64,000 nt of DNA from Streptomyces tsukubensis. Lineage in GTDB: Bacteria; Actinomycetota; Actinomycetes; Streptomycetales; Streptomycetaceae. The stretch is from the NCBI RefSeq assembly GCF_009296025.1, contig NZ_CP045178.1, positions 7,936,001 to 8,000,000 on the forward strand. The letters are read 5' to 3'. The notes under the pieces were generated by a model. It ran no database searches, was not told the origin of the DNA, and saw only the letters and a list, made by a program, of their open reading frames with translations. The position numbers and the translations under genes are program-made. Shown piece after piece: positions 37,059-46,989 of this stretch; position 1 is the first letter of the stretch; each line of letters begins with the position of its first letter.

Positions 37059-37302
37059 CGGACCTCCGTAGCTTGAGGAAAGCTGCGTCGGACACACTGG
37101 TGCCACGACGGAAGGTGTGCAAGATGCCGAAGCGGACATGAGTGGCCGAAGTGGGCGGCTGCGGCGGCGAGTTCGCGGCTGCGACTTCGGCGCGCGCCGT
37201 GGAGGGTGGAAGACGGGGGCGGGTTTCTCACTCGAACCCGGGAGAAACCCGCCTCAGGGCCGTACGGTCAGCCGGGCGCCCATATTGCAAGGACCCCTAA
37301 CG

Positions 37303-40260
37303 TCACTCGATGACGCGGGCGCGTCCCACGGGCGGCCGGGTCGCGCGCTCCAGCTCCATCAGAACCGAGTAGTAGCCGCGGTCACCTGTCGCGTGGTCCA
37401 TGCCCACCTCGCACATCCGGTTGGCCGAGAGATGCGCGTCGAAGTCACGCGAGGTGACCTCCGCCGCCTCCTTGGCGGTCGCGGACCTGGTCAGCTCCTC
37501 GTGCAGCATGCCCCGGTCGCCGGCGAAGGCGCAGCACCCCACGTCGTCGGGGATCACCACCTCGTCCGCACACGCCTCCGCGACGGCGCGCAACTGCTCG
37601 ACATCACCGAGGTGCTGCATCGAGCAGGTCGGGTGCAGTACCGCCGAGCCCACCGTTCGGTGGACGGTCAGCCTGGGCAGCAGTTCCTCGGCGGCCCAGA
37701 CGACGGAGTCGACGACCGTCAGCTCGGCGTGCAACTCCTTGTTGTCGTCCGTGAGGTAGGGCACGACCTCGTGCGCGATACCCAGGGTGCACGACGACGC
37801 GTCCACCACCAGCGGCAGCCTGCCGCCGCCGGTCCAGCCCCACGCCGCCTCGACGATGCGGTTGGCCATCACCGCGTTGCCCGTGTCGTACCCCTTGGAG
37901 TGCCAGATCGTGGCGCAGCAGGTGCCACCGACATCCTCAGGGATCCACACCGGTCGCTCGGCACGGTCGGCCAGTGCCACGACCGCTTGTGCCAGCGAGG
38001 GTTCGTAGGGGCCCTCGGGACCACCGAAGATGCGGTTGACGCAGGCCGGGTAGTAGACGGCTGTCGCCTTCGTCCGGCTGGTACGGGGCAGCCTGCGGGC
38101 AGCCGCGGCCGGGATCTCGGGCAGCCACTCCGGCACCAGATCGGGGCGTACGGCCTTACGGGCACCGCGGGTCACCGCGGTCAGCAGCCGGTCGCTGATG
38201 TGCTCGGCCGAGGCGACCGCGAGTCGCGCCCCCGCCTCCACCGCCTTGAAATCCTTGGCGGTGAGCCCTGCGATACGCTCCTCGCGCGGCGAGTGCCGCT
38301 GGTGACGGAACTCCTTCATCATCGCCCCCGTGTCGATACCGACAGGACAGGCGAGCGCGCAGGTCGAGTCTCCCGCGCAGGTGTCCACAGCGTCGTAGCC
38401 GTAGGAGTCGAGCAGGTTGGCCTCGACCGGGGAACCGTCGCTCTGGCGCATCATCTCCCGGCGCAGCACGATTCTCTGGCGAGGCGTGGTCGTCAGGTCG
38501 TGACTGGGGCAGGTCGGTTCGCAGAACCCGCATTCGATGCACGGGTCGGCGATCAGCTCGACCTGCGGGATCGTCTTGAGACCCCGCAGGTGCGCCTCGG
38601 GGTCACGGTCCAGTACGACACGTGGGGCCAGAACCCCCGCGGGGTCGATGATCTGCTTCGTACGCCACATCAACTCCGTCGCCCGCGGGCCCCACTCCAG
38701 TTCGAGGAAGGGGGCGATGTTGCGTCCGGTGGCGTGCTCCGCCTTGAGTGAGCCGTCGAACCGTTCCACCGTGGACGCGCAGAACTCATCCATGAAAGCG
38801 GCGTAGCGTGCGACGTCCGCCGGCTTGGCGGCGTCGAAGGCGAGGAGGAAGTGCAGATTGCCGTGGGCCGCGTGGCCCGCCACCGCAGCGTCGAAACCGT
38901 GACGCGTCTGTAGTTCGAGGAGCGCCTCGCACGCCTCGGCGAGCCGTGCGGGCGGCACGGCGAAGTCCTCGGTGATCAGCGTCGTCCCCGAGGGGCGCGC
39001 TCCGCCCACCGCGGTGACGAACGCCTTGCGCGCCTTCCAGTAACCGCCGACGGTCTTCGCGTCCCGAGTGAACTCATTGGTCACGGAGTCGACGGGGGCG
39101 ACCAGCTCAAGACCTTCGAGAACGCCCTCGGCGACCCTCTCGTACTCCTCCTGCGCCGCCTTGTCGGGCGCGCGGAACTCCACGAGCAGAGCCGTCGTCG
39201 ATTTCGGCAGCTCCGCCCAGTCCGCGGGGACGCCCTTGACGCTGGTGGAGGCGCGCAGCGTATTGCCGTCCATCAGCTCGACGGCAATCGCCCCCGCCTC
39301 GTTGAACAGGGGCACGGCGGCCGCCGCGGCGGGCAGCGAGGGGAAGAACAGCAGAGCCGTGGAGACCTCGCGGTCGAGGGGAAGCGTGTCGAAGACGACC
39401 TCGGAGATGAAGCCGAACGTGCCCTCGGACCCCACCATGAGTCCCCGCAGGATGGCAGCGGGGGTGGCGCCGTCGAGGAAGGCGTCGAGGCGGTAGCCGT
39501 TGGTGTTCTTGATCTCGTACTTGGCACGAATGCGTGCCACCAGTGCCGGATCGGCCTCGATCTCCGCCTTCACCGAGAGCAGCCCGGCACACAGCTCGGG
39601 CTCGGCCGCGGCGAGACGCTCATCGGCGTCAGGAGCCCCGGTGTCGACAACCGTCCCCGACGGCAGCACGAACGTCAGGGAGTCGACGAGGCGGTAGGAG
39701 TTGCGGGTGGTGCCGGCCGTCATGCCGGAGGCGTTGTTGGCCACGACACCACCCACCGTGCAGGCGATGGCACTCGCCGGGTCGGGGCCGAGCACCCTGC
39801 CGTGGCGCGACAGCGTGGTGTTGGCCCGGACGATGGTCGTGCCGGGGGCGATCCGTGCCCGTGCGCCTCCGTCGAGCACCTCGATGCCCGCCCAGTGGTG
39901 CCGTACATCCACCAGGATGTCCTCGCCCTGCGCCTGTCCGTTGAGGGAGGTGCCGGCGGCTCTGAAGACCACCTCGCGGCTGTGACTGTGGGCGTACGCC
40001 AGCACAGCCGCGACCTCGCCCACCGTCTCAGGCACCACCACTACCTGCGGGAGGAAGCGGTAGGGGCTGGCATCCGACGCGTATCGCACCAGGTCGGAGA
40101 CCTTGCTCAGCACCTTGTCCGTGCCGAGCAGCGCGACCAGATCGCGCTTCAGCGCCTCCGGCGTGCCCCCGGCCTGACTGTCAGGCACCCGGTCGGGCGA
40201 GGGCTGTTCCGCCCTGATGGTGGGGCGAAGGGTGTTCGGATCGGGTTCCAGCAGCGGCAT
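37303..40260 (-). CDS. FAD- and iron-sulfur-containing D-lactate/2-hydroxyacid dehydrogenase
   Basis: A 985-residue fusion of a GlcD-type FAD domain and a GlpC/CCG-type iron-sulfur module, oxidising D-lactate or another 2-hydroxy acid and passing electrons to quinone. FAD part: FRAAGTSLNGQAQGEDILVD, VGGVVANNASGMTAGT, MVGSEGTFGFISEV and HGNLHFLLAF. 4Fe-4S part: CIECGFCEPTCPS and CAGDSTCALACPVG. C-terminal CCG motifs: PACVNRIFGG, DVGGTCCATIWH and DVGCCAFAGD. It lies 99 bases downstream of the marR gene on the same strand. Confidence 0.9.
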   Translation of the reverse strand: MPLLEPDPNTLRPTIRAEQPSPDRVPDSQAGGTPEALKRDLVALLGTDKVLSKVSDLVRYASDASPYRFLPQVVVVPETVGEVAAVLAYAHSHSREVVFRAAGTSLNGQAQGEDILVDVRHHWAGIEVLDGGARARIAPGTTIVRANTTLSRHGRVLGPDPASAIACTVGGVVANNASGMTAGTTRNSYRLVDSLTFVLPSGTVVDTGAPDADERLAAAEPELCAGLLSVKAEIEADPALVARIRAKYEIKNTNGYRLDAFLDGATPAAILRGLMVGSEGTFGFISEVVFDTLPLDREVSTALLFFPSLPAAAAAVPLFNEAGAIAVELMDGNTLRASTSVKGVPADWAELPKSTTALLVEFRAPDKAAQEEYERVAEGVLEGLELVAPVDSVTNEFTRDAKTVGGYWKARKAFVTAVGGARPSGTTLITEDFAVPPARLAEACEALLELQTRHGFDAAVAGHAAHGNLHFLLAFDAAKPADVARYAAFMDEFCASTVERFDGSLKAEHATGRNIAPFLELEWGPRATELMWRTKQIIDPAGVLAPRVVLDRDPEAHLRGLKTIPQVELIADPCIECGFCEPTCPSHDLTTTPRQRIVLRREMMRQSDGSPVEANLLDSYGYDAVDTCAGDSTCALACPVGIDTGAMMKEFRHQRHSPREERIAGLTAKDFKAVEAGARLAVASAEHISDRLLTAVTRGARKAVRPDLVPEWLPEIPAAAARRLPRTSRTKATAVYYPACVNRIFGGPEGPYEPSLAQAVVALADRAERPVWIPEDVGGTCCATIWHSKGYDTGNAVMANRIVEAAWGWTGGGRLPLVVDASSCTLGIAHEVVPYLTDDNKELHAELTVVDSVVWAAEELLPRLTVHRTVGSAVLHPTCSMQHLGDVEQLRAVAEACADEVVIPDDVGCCAFAGDRGMLHEELTRSATAKEAAEVTSRDFDAHLSANRMCEVGMDHATGDRGYYSVLMELERATRPPVGRARVIE

Positions 40261-40359
40261 CGGTGGCGCTCCTCCATATTCGGCCCGCGACGACCGCGGT
40301 GTGTCGGCTGCGGGGCAACAGTCGGTGGCGCTACGGCTCGATGGCGCCTGAGCTGTCGT

Positions 40360-40956
40360 TCACTTTCTTCGTTCACTATCCTCCACCGGGTCCGCCCCGC
40401 TGTGAGCAGGGGCTTCCTGCTTCGAGCGGGGCGCGTGCCCGCCGTACTCCAGCTCGGGACCGTGCGGGTGGTGTCCGTAGTACTCAGGCGCACCGCCGAC
40501 GAGTGTCGCGAGGAGTGCGCCGAACTGGGCCCGCTGCGTCGCCGTGAGTGGGGAGAGGATGTCCTCCGCGGCGCCCCGGCGCGCGCTGCGCATCGACCGC
40601 AGCGCCTCGCGTCCGTTCTCCGTCACCTCGATCCGAGTGACCCTTCGACTGTCGGGATCCGCGACCCTGCGCACCAGCCCGCCCTCCTCCAAGGCGTCCA
40701 CCAGCGTGGTCACGGCGCGAGGGACCACCTCAAGGCGGCGGGCCACGTCGGCCATCCGCGGTGGGGTGTCGCTGTGGGCGACCACGCGCAGCAGCCGTGA
40801 CTGGGCGGGGGTGATGCCCAGCGGCTCCAGACCGCGTTTCTGGATGCGGTTGAGTCGCCGGGTCAGCCGCAGCAACTGTTCGGCGAGCACGCCGTCCGCG
40901 TCGGACGTCGTGCTCGCGGGGGTGGCGGACGATTCCGGAAGGCCGGGGGAGGTCAT
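40360..40956 (-). CDS. MarR-family transcriptional regulator
   Basis: A 198-residue winged-helix repressor. The DNA-binding domain is about residues 25-130, with LGITPAQSRLLRVVAHSD, MADVARRLEVVPRAVTTLVD (recognition helix) and the wing VRRVADPDSRRVTRIEVTE. The C-terminal 40 residues are a histidine/proline-rich tail. Divergent from an ABC multidrug exporter, with a perfect inverted repeat between them, so it most likely represses the exporter and itself. Ligand unknown. Confidence 0.93.
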   Translation of the reverse strand: MTSPGLPESSATPASTTSDADGVLAEQLLRLTRRLNRIQKRGLEPLGITPAQSRLLRVVAHSDTPPRMADVARRLEVVPRAVTTLVDALEEGGLVRRVADPDSRRVTRIEVTENGREALRSMRSARRGAAEDILSPLTATQRAQFGALLATLVGGAPEYYGHHPHGPELEYGGHAPRSKQEAPAHSGADPVEDSERRK

Positions 40957-40978
40957 ACCGGGAATCCTAACAGGACGA

Positions 40979-41009
40979 AGCTCATTGTGTACATAGGTAA
41001 CAATGAGCT
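40979..41009. promoter_or_regulatory. MarR operator between marR and the ABC exporter
   Basis: Perfect 10-base inverted repeat AGCTCATTGT (40979-40988) and ACAATGAGCT (41000-41009), with an 11-base spacer. It lies 23 bases upstream of the marR start and overlaps the likely promoter region. Confidence 0.75.
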
Positions 41010-41227
41010 ATGCTCCCGTTCTGTGCGGCAGCGCCTCGTCGCCGCACTTCCGCGGAGCCTGTCGTTTCGCCTCGGCCGGAGTACCGGCGCACGCGAGCGT
41101 GGGCGCCCGGAAACCGGCGCCCGGCCGGGTGCTCCTCCGTGGGAGCGCCGAGCCGGTTCGCTGCCTGCCCCGCGATCCGCTCCCGTTTCTCTTGTCGAGG
41201 GCGGACAGTGACATCCCGAAGGAGCCC

Positions 41228-43123
41228 ATGCGTCCCGAAACGTCCACATGGACACCACCACCCACGGACCCCGAGCAGCCGCGCCAGATGCGGCGCATCC
41301 TCCGCCTCTTCCGCCCCTACCGCGGCCGGCTCGCCCTGGTGGGCGTGCTGGTCGGTGCCTCATCACTGGTCTCCGTCGCCACTCCCTTTCTGCTGCGCGA
41401 GATTCTCGACACGGCCATACCGCAGGGTCGTACGGGCCTGCTGAGCCTGCTAGCTCTCGGCATGATCGCCAGTGCCGTCGTCACCAGCGTCTTCGGTGTT
41501 CTCCAGACGCTGATCTCCACGACGGTCGGCCAGCGCGTCATGCACGACCTGCGCACAGCGGTCTACGACCGGCTCCAGCGCATGTCGCTCGCCTTCTTCA
41601 CACGTACGCGCACCGGCGAGGTCCAGTCCCGCATCGCCAACGACATCGGCGGCATGCAGGCGACGGTGACCTCCACCGCCACCTCGCTGGTCTCCAACCT
41701 CACCAGCGTCGTCGCCACGGTGGTGGCGATGCTGGCGCTGGACTGGCGGCTCACTGTGGTCTCCCTGCTCCTGCTCCCCGTGTTCGTCGCCGTCAGCAGA
41801 CGGGTGGGCCGGGAGCGCAAGAAGATCGCCACTGAGCGGCAGAAGCAGATGGCGGTCATGGCCGCCACCGTCACCGAGTCCCTCTCCGTCAGCGGCATCC
41901 TCCTCGGCAGGACCATGGGCAGGGCCGACTCGCTCACGCGCTCCTTCGCCGAGGAGTCGGACGACCTGGTGGACCTGGAGGTCCGGTCGAACATGGCGGG
42001 ACGCTGGCGGATGTCCGTCATCAGCGTTGTCATGGCGGCCATGCCGGCGGTCATCTACTGGGCCGCGGGACTGGCGCTCCACTTCGGCGGTCCCGCGGTG
42101 TCGATCGGCACCCTGGTCGCCTTCGTCTCACTCCAGCAGGGGCTCTTCAGGCCCACGGTGAGCCTGCTCTCGACAGGCGTCCAGATCCAGACCTCGCTCG
42201 CGCTGTTCCAGCGCATCTTCGAATACCTGGACCTGCCGATCGACATCACGGAACCCGAGAAGCCGGTCAGGCTGGCCGAGGTGAAGGGCGACGTCCGCTT
42301 CGAGAACGTCGCGTTCCGCTACGACGAGAGCGGCACTCCGATCCTTCAGGGGATAGACGCCGAGGTACCCGCGGGCGGCAGTCTCGCGGTCGTGGGCCCC
42401 ACTGGGTCGGGCAAGAGCACCCTGAGCTACCTCGTGCCCCGGCTGTACGAAGTGACGGGCGGCAGTGTCACGCTCGACGGGGTGGATGTACGGGACCTGG
42501 ACTTCGACACCCTGGCGCGAGGCATCGGAGTCGTCTCGCAGGAGACCTACCTCTTCCACGCCTCCGTCGCGGACAACCTGCGCTTCGCGAAGCCCGAAGC
42601 CACCGATGAGGAACTGGTCGCCGCCGCCACCGCCGCCCAGATCCACGACCACATCACGTCCCTGCCCGACGGCTACGACACCGTGGTCGGCGAGCGCGGA
42701 CACCGGTTCTCCGGCGGCGAGAAGCAGCGCCTCGCCATAGCCCGCACGATCCTGCGCGATCCGCCCGTGTTGATCCTGGACGAGGCGACCAGCGCGCTCG
42801 ACACCCGCACCGAGCACGCGGTGCAGGAAGCCATCGACGCGCTCTCCGCCAACCGCACCACCATCACGATCGCCCACCGGCTCTCCACGATCCGCGCGGC
42901 CGACCAGATCGTCGTGCTGGACGGCGGCCTCATATCCGAGCGCGGCAGCCACGAAGCGCTGCTCGCGCAGGACGGTGCCTACGCGGCCCTGGTGCGCAGG
43001 GACGCCCGAATGAAGCCGGAAACCGACGCCCCGGGGACCACGGACCCGGCATCACCACGGTCAGGCGGGGGAAGCGGGGGCAGTTCCACAGAGGCGCCGG
43101 TCGAACTGGAACCGACGAAATAG
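41228..43123 (+). CDS. ABC multidrug-type exporter
   Basis: A 631-residue type I exporter (membrane plus ATPase domain), probably working as a homodimer. It has six helices at about 30-310 and Walker A GPTGSGKSTL. The signature is RFSGGEKQRLAIAR (variant LSGGQ), with Walker B VLILDEATSALD and ITIAHRLSTI. I chose the ATG at 41228, with AAGGAG about 8 bases upstream; the longer upstream frame is unlikely and crosses the operator. Controlled by the divergent MarR protein. A flexible Ser/Gly tail ends the protein. Confidence 0.92.
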   Translation: MRPETSTWTPPPTDPEQPRQMRRILRLFRPYRGRLALVGVLVGASSLVSVATPFLLREILDTAIPQGRTGLLSLLALGMIASAVVTSVFGVLQTLISTTVGQRVMHDLRTAVYDRLQRMSLAFFTRTRTGEVQSRIANDIGGMQATVTSTATSLVSNLTSVVATVVAMLALDWRLTVVSLLLLPVFVAVSRRVGRERKKIATERQKQMAVMAATVTESLSVSGILLGRTMGRADSLTRSFAEESDDLVDLEVRSNMAGRWRMSVISVVMAAMPAVIYWAAGLALHFGGPAVSIGTLVAFVSLQQGLFRPTVSLLSTGVQIQTSLALFQRIFEYLDLPIDITEPEKPVRLAEVKGDVRFENVAFRYDESGTPILQGIDAEVPAGGSLAVVGPTGSGKSTLSYLVPRLYEVTGGSVTLDGVDVRDLDFDTLARGIGVVSQETYLFHASVADNLRFAKPEATDEELVAAATAAQIHDHITSLPDGYDTVVGERGHRFSGGEKQRLAIARTILRDPPVLILDEATSALDTRTEHAVQEAIDALSANRTTITIAHRLSTIRAADQIVVLDGGLISERGSHEALLAQDGAYAALVRRDARMKPETDAPGTTDPASPRSGGGSGGSSTEAPVELEPTK

Positions 43124-43166
43124 AGACATACCAATAAAAATGGGTTTATCGGGTTACCGTGCCCAC

Positions 43167-44003
43167 ATGCTGAAGAACACCCCACGGGGGAGCAGGCTGC
43201 GCCTGACACGTCGGGGCCGCACGGTCCTGACAGTGGCCGCGGCGGCAGCGGCTGCCACCGTCGTGGTGGTGGTGGTGCTACTGCCGGACGACAGCGAGAG
43301 TGGTCCCCGGTCCCTGACTGTCCCCGAGGGACGGCGGGCCGGACAGGTCTACGAGTCGGTCGACAAGGCACTCGGTCTGTCCCCGGGGACGACCAAGGGG
43401 CATGTGACGAAGGCCGGGCTGAAGCTGCCGGGTGAGGCGGGCGGCGACCCCGAGGGCTACCTGTTCCCCGCGACATATCCACTGAACGACAAGTCGACCC
43501 CGGAGTCCGTCCTCTCCTACATGGTGAACACGGCGAACGAGAGACTCACCGGCGGAAACGTGACGGCAGGGGCGGACCGTAACGCGGTCTCCGTCTACCA
43601 GACCGTCACCGTCGCGAGCATCGTCCAGGCCGAGGCCGACAGCGCCAAGGACATGAGCAGGGTGGCCCGCGTGATCTACAACCGGCTGGACCAGGGCATG
43701 CCACTCCAGATGGACTCCACCATCAACTACGCCCTCAAACGCTCCACGCTCGACACCACCCACCACGACACAAGGACCAACAGCCCCTACAACACGTACG
43801 CGAAAAAGGGGCTGCCGCCCACCCCCATCACCAATCCCGGCGAGGATGCGATCCGCGCGGCGACGAAACCCGCGACGGGGGACTGGCTCTACTTCGTGAC
43901 CGTCAAGCCCGGCGACACACGCTTCACCGGACGCTACGACGAGCACCAGAAGCACGTCGCCGAGTTCAACCGCCTCAGGCGCAGCGCGAGCCCGGACGGT
44001 TGA
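43167..44003 (+). CDS. mltG: MltG/YceG-like endolytic transglycosylase
   Basis: Membrane-anchored protein that cuts nascent glycan strands, 278 residues, short for the family. After a basic N-terminus there is one membrane helix (VLTVAAAAAAATVVVVVVLL), then the family catalytic region VASIVQAEADSAKDMSRVAR with its glutamate, IYNRLDQGMPLQMDSTI, SPYNTYAKKGLPPTPITNPG and WLYFVTVKPGDTRF. The start at 43167 follows a 43-base gap after the exporter. A paralog rather than the main cell-division copy is plausible. Confidence 0.88.
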   Translation: MLKNTPRGSRLRLTRRGRTVLTVAAAAAAATVVVVVVLLPDDSESGPRSLTVPEGRRAGQVYESVDKALGLSPGTTKGHVTKAGLKLPGEAGGDPEGYLFPATYPLNDKSTPESVLSYMVNTANERLTGGNVTAGADRNAVSVYQTVTVASIVQAEADSAKDMSRVARVIYNRLDQGMPLQMDSTINYALKRSTLDTTHHDTRTNSPYNTYAKKGLPPTPITNPGEDAIRAATKPATGDWLYFVTVKPGDTRFTGRYDEHQKHVAEFNRLRRSASPDG

Positions 44004-44179
44004 TGTGCACACCGCCCCGCCCCGCGCCACACTCCACGACGGTGAACGCATTCCCCACCGCGACTCCGCATCCCGCTCTGCCGCGGTCTCCGTCGCGGTC
44101 TCCGTGGCGGGCGAGACAGTCAGCGCAGCGCAGCCCCGCGCTCGCCGCTGAACAGGGCGGTCGTGACGGTCCCAACGCG

Positions 44180-45307
44180 TCAGACGGCGGGCACCGGAGC
44201 CCGTCGAAGAAGCCTGCGCACATCGTTCACGGCGGAGCGACCGGCCCGGTTGGCGCCGACCGTACTCGCCGAAGGGCCGTAGCCGACCAACTGCACCCGC
44301 GGATCCCTGACGGCGCGCGTCCCCTCGATCCGTATCCCGCCGCCGGCCTCACGCAGCCGCAGCGGGCTGAGATGGTCGATCGCGGGCCGGAAACCGGTGG
44401 CCCAGAGGATCACATCGGCAGTCACACGCCTGCCGTCCTCCCAGGTCACCCCCTCCGGGGTGATCCGGTCGAACATGGGTTGCCGGTCCAGTGTGCCGTC
44501 CGCGAGCCCCTGCCGTATCCCGTCAGTGAGGGGCAGCCCCGTCACGGACACCACACTGCTCGGCGGCAGCCCCTGACGTACTCGTTCCTCCACCAGCGCC
44601 ACAGCCGCCCGGCCCCGCTCCTCATCGAAAGGACCCTCCCGATAGACCGGAGGTCTGCGCGTCACCCAGGTGGTGGTGGCCGCGAGAGGCGCGATCTCCA
44701 GAAGATGCTGGGTCCCGGACGCACCACCTCCCACCACGACGACCCGCAGCCCCGCGAACTCGGCGGGCCCTCGATAGCCGGCGGTGTGCAGCTGCCGGCC
44801 GAGGAAATCCTCCTGCCCCGGATAGCGAGGCCAGAAGGGCCGGTCCCAGGTGCCGGTCGCATTGATCAGGGCACGGGCCGACCAGACACCCACCGACGTC
44901 TCCACCCGCAACAGCCCCGCCTCGCCCTCACGGACGGCGCGCACATCCACCGGCCTCCGTACGGCCAGCCCGAACTCCCTCTCGTAAGCCGCGAAGTACT
45001 CACCCACGACCTCCGCGGAGGGCCGGGTCGGGTCCGCTCCTGTCAGTTCCCTGCCGGGCAGCGCGTGCATCCCGTGCACCTTGCCGTACGTCAGCGACGG
45101 CCATCGGAACTGCCAGGCGCCGCCGGGGTGCGGAGCGTGGTCCAGGACTACGAAGTCACGCTCGGGCTCGTAGCCTGTGCGCCGCAGGTGGTAGGCGGCG
45201 GAGAGCCCGGCCTGGCCGGCGCCGATCACCACGACGTCGACCTCCCTGACGCGCCGCTCCGCCGCGTCGTCCTCACACGCGATCTGTACTCCGGGGTCGC
45301 CGTTCAC
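44180..45307 (-). CDS. FAD/NAD(P)-binding monooxygenase-like protein
   Basis: A 375-residue flavoprotein of the FMO/Baeyer-Villiger-like group. It has two Rossmann motifs: VVVIGAGQAGLSAAYHL near the N-terminus and VVVVGGGASGTQHLLE in the middle. FMO-type pieces INATGTWDRPFWP and LWATGFRPAIDHL are also present. GTG start at 45307. Downstream of ssuD on the same strand (150-base gap), so it may supply a linked oxidation step or simply be co-regulated. Substrate unknown. Confidence 0.85.
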   Translation of the reverse strand: MNGDPGVQIACEDDAAERRVREVDVVVIGAGQAGLSAAYHLRRTGYEPERDFVVLDHAPHPGGAWQFRWPSLTYGKVHGMHALPGRELTGADPTRPSAEVVGEYFAAYEREFGLAVRRPVDVRAVREGEAGLLRVETSVGVWSARALINATGTWDRPFWPRYPGQEDFLGRQLHTAGYRGPAEFAGLRVVVVGGGASGTQHLLEIAPLAATTTWVTRRPPVYREGPFDEERGRAAVALVEERVRQGLPPSSVVSVTGLPLTDGIRQGLADGTLDRQPMFDRITPEGVTWEDGRRVTADVILWATGFRPAIDHLSPLRLREAGGGIRIEGTRAVRDPRVQLVGYGPSASTVGANRAGRSAVNDVRRLLRRAPVPAV

Positions 45308-45384
45308 ACCTCTTCCAACCCCACAAGGGATGCGGATCTTCCCATGCGCCGGATACCGGCGAAGGCGACGGCAACGGTGACCCC

Positions 45385-45438
45385 GGAGACGGAGACGGAG
45401 ACGGAGACGGAGACGGAGACGGAGACGGAGACGGAGAC
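45385..45438. repeat. Nine tandem copies of GGAGAC between ssuD and its partner
   Basis: A 54-base perfect hexanucleotide microsatellite in the 150-base gap. Not in a coding frame of either gene. Confidence 0.9.
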
Positions 45439-45457
45439 GGTGGGCGACCGCGACGAG

Positions 45458-46642
45458 TCACCGTCCCCCGGCCACCAGCAGAGGCGCGCCGCCCGATCCC
45501 GCGCCGCCGCTGCCCGGCCCCCGCACATCCGAGGGAAGGAGACCTCTGGCCGCCAGTTCGGGCCTGACACCCTCGCCGAACCAGTACGCCTCCTCAAGAT
45601 GCGGATAGCCCGACAGAACGAAGTGCTCCACACCCAGCGCGTGGTACTCCTCGATCCTGTCGGCCACCTCCGCGTGGCTGCCGACCAGCGCGGTTCCTGC
45701 CCCACCCCGTACGAGCCCCACCCCGGCCCAGAGATTGGGCGCGATCTCCAGTTGGTCCCGGGATCCCCCGTGGAGGGCGAGCATCCGCTGCTGGCCCACC
45801 GACTCACTCCTGCCCAGCGCCTCCTGTGCGGCCGCGACAGCCTCGGGGCTCAGATCGTCGAGCAGTCGTCGTGCCGTGGCCCATGCCTCGGCGGAGGAAT
45901 CACGGGAGATGGTGTGCAGCCTGATGCCGAACCGGACCGTCCGCCCCTCTTTCTCCGCCAGCCCACGGATCCAATCGATCTTCTTGCGGACCTGGGCCGG
46001 AGGTTCACCCCAGGTCAGATACACATCGGTCTGCCGCGCGGCGACCGGCCCCGCGGCCGGGGAAGAGCCGCCGAAGAAGATCTGCGGCAGCGGGTCGGGC
46101 GGCAGCGCGGTCAGCCCGCCACTCACCTGGTAGTGCTCGCCGTCGAAGTCGTACGGCTGGCCGCTCCACACCCCCCGCACGACGGACAGGAACTCGTCCG
46201 TGCGCGCGTAACGCTGGTCGTGGTCGAGGTGATCGCCGAATCGCCGCTGCTCCGTGGAGTCCCCGCCGGTCACCACATTCAGCAGCAACCGCCCGCGTGT
46301 GACGCGCTGATACGTGGCGGCCATCTGTGCGGCGAGTACGGGTGAGACGAGACCGGGCCGAAACGCGACGAGGAACTTGAGCCGCTCGGTGCGCTGGGCC
46401 AGCGCCATGGTGGTGAGCCAGGCGTCCTCGCACCACGTTCCGGTCGGTGTCAGTACGCCCTCGAAGCCGAGATGCTCCGCCGCCAGGGCGATCTGCGTCA
46501 GATAGTCGATGTCGGGCGGGCGTACTCCGTTGACGGGCGTCACCCGTGAGTGCTTGATGCCCCCGTCGGTATAGGCGTGCCGGTCGACGAGCGTGCGGCC
46601 GTCGCCGCCGGTGGGCAGAAACCAGTTCAGGTGAACGGTCAT
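45458..46642 (-). CDS. ssuD: Alkanesulfonate monooxygenase
   Basis: FMNH2-dependent enzyme that releases sulfite from alkanesulfonates, 394 residues. It follows the enterobacterial enzyme closely: NWFLPTGGDGRTLV, VLTPTGTWCEDAWL, LKFLVAFRPGLVSP, LLNVVTGGDSTEQRRFGD, DVYLTWGEPPAQVRKKIDWI, SVGQQRMLALHGGSRDQLEI, GVGLVRGGAGTALVG and FVLSGYPHLEEAYWFGEG. A reductase (ssuE) and transporter (ssuABC) are not adjacent. It is behind a cysteine-rich leader peptide and an attenuator-like hairpin, consistent with control by sulfur supply. Confidence 0.95.
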   Translation of the reverse strand: MTVHLNWFLPTGGDGRTLVDRHAYTDGGIKHSRVTPVNGVRPPDIDYLTQIALAAEHLGFEGVLTPTGTWCEDAWLTTMALAQRTERLKFLVAFRPGLVSPVLAAQMAATYQRVTRGRLLLNVVTGGDSTEQRRFGDHLDHDQRYARTDEFLSVVRGVWSGQPYDFDGEHYQVSGGLTALPPDPLPQIFFGGSSPAAGPVAARQTDVYLTWGEPPAQVRKKIDWIRGLAEKEGRTVRFGIRLHTISRDSSAEAWATARRLLDDLSPEAVAAAQEALGRSESVGQQRMLALHGGSRDQLEIAPNLWAGVGLVRGGAGTALVGSHAEVADRIEEYHALGVEHFVLSGYPHLEEAYWFGEGVRPELAARGLLPSDVRGPGSGGAGSGGAPLLVAGGR

Positions 46643-46774
46643 GCTGGAGGACTCCTAGGAAACGCGGGATGCGCGGAAGGAAGGGGGCGCGCTCATGGAC
46701 GTACGGCGGGCAGCTTCCGCGCCGACCCTCACCGGTCGAGGTCAGGACTCGCCCGGATCGATCACCCCGAGTCA

Positions 46775-46798
46775 CCCGGTACCCCAAGTGGTACCGGG
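46775..46798 (-). promoter_or_regulatory. Attenuator-like hairpin between leader peptide and ssuD
   Basis: Perfect 9-bp stem CCCGGTACC/GGTACCGGG with a 6-base loop, 133 bases upstream of the ssuD start and 190 bases after the leader stop. The rest of 46643-46989 shows no gene. Confidence 0.5.
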
Positions 46799-46989
46799 CG
46801 GTTCCGACGGCGATGACCGGGGCAGTCCGCACGTCAGAGGAGGTACGCCCAGAGCCGGTGACAGCCTCAGATGCGGTGCCACGCCCGCCACGACCGGCTG
46901 GATAAACCTTCGGACGGACGGACGAACGGCCGAGACGGACGTCAAGACACCGCACCGTGGTCACTCTGACGTCAAGAAGGACGGAAGCG

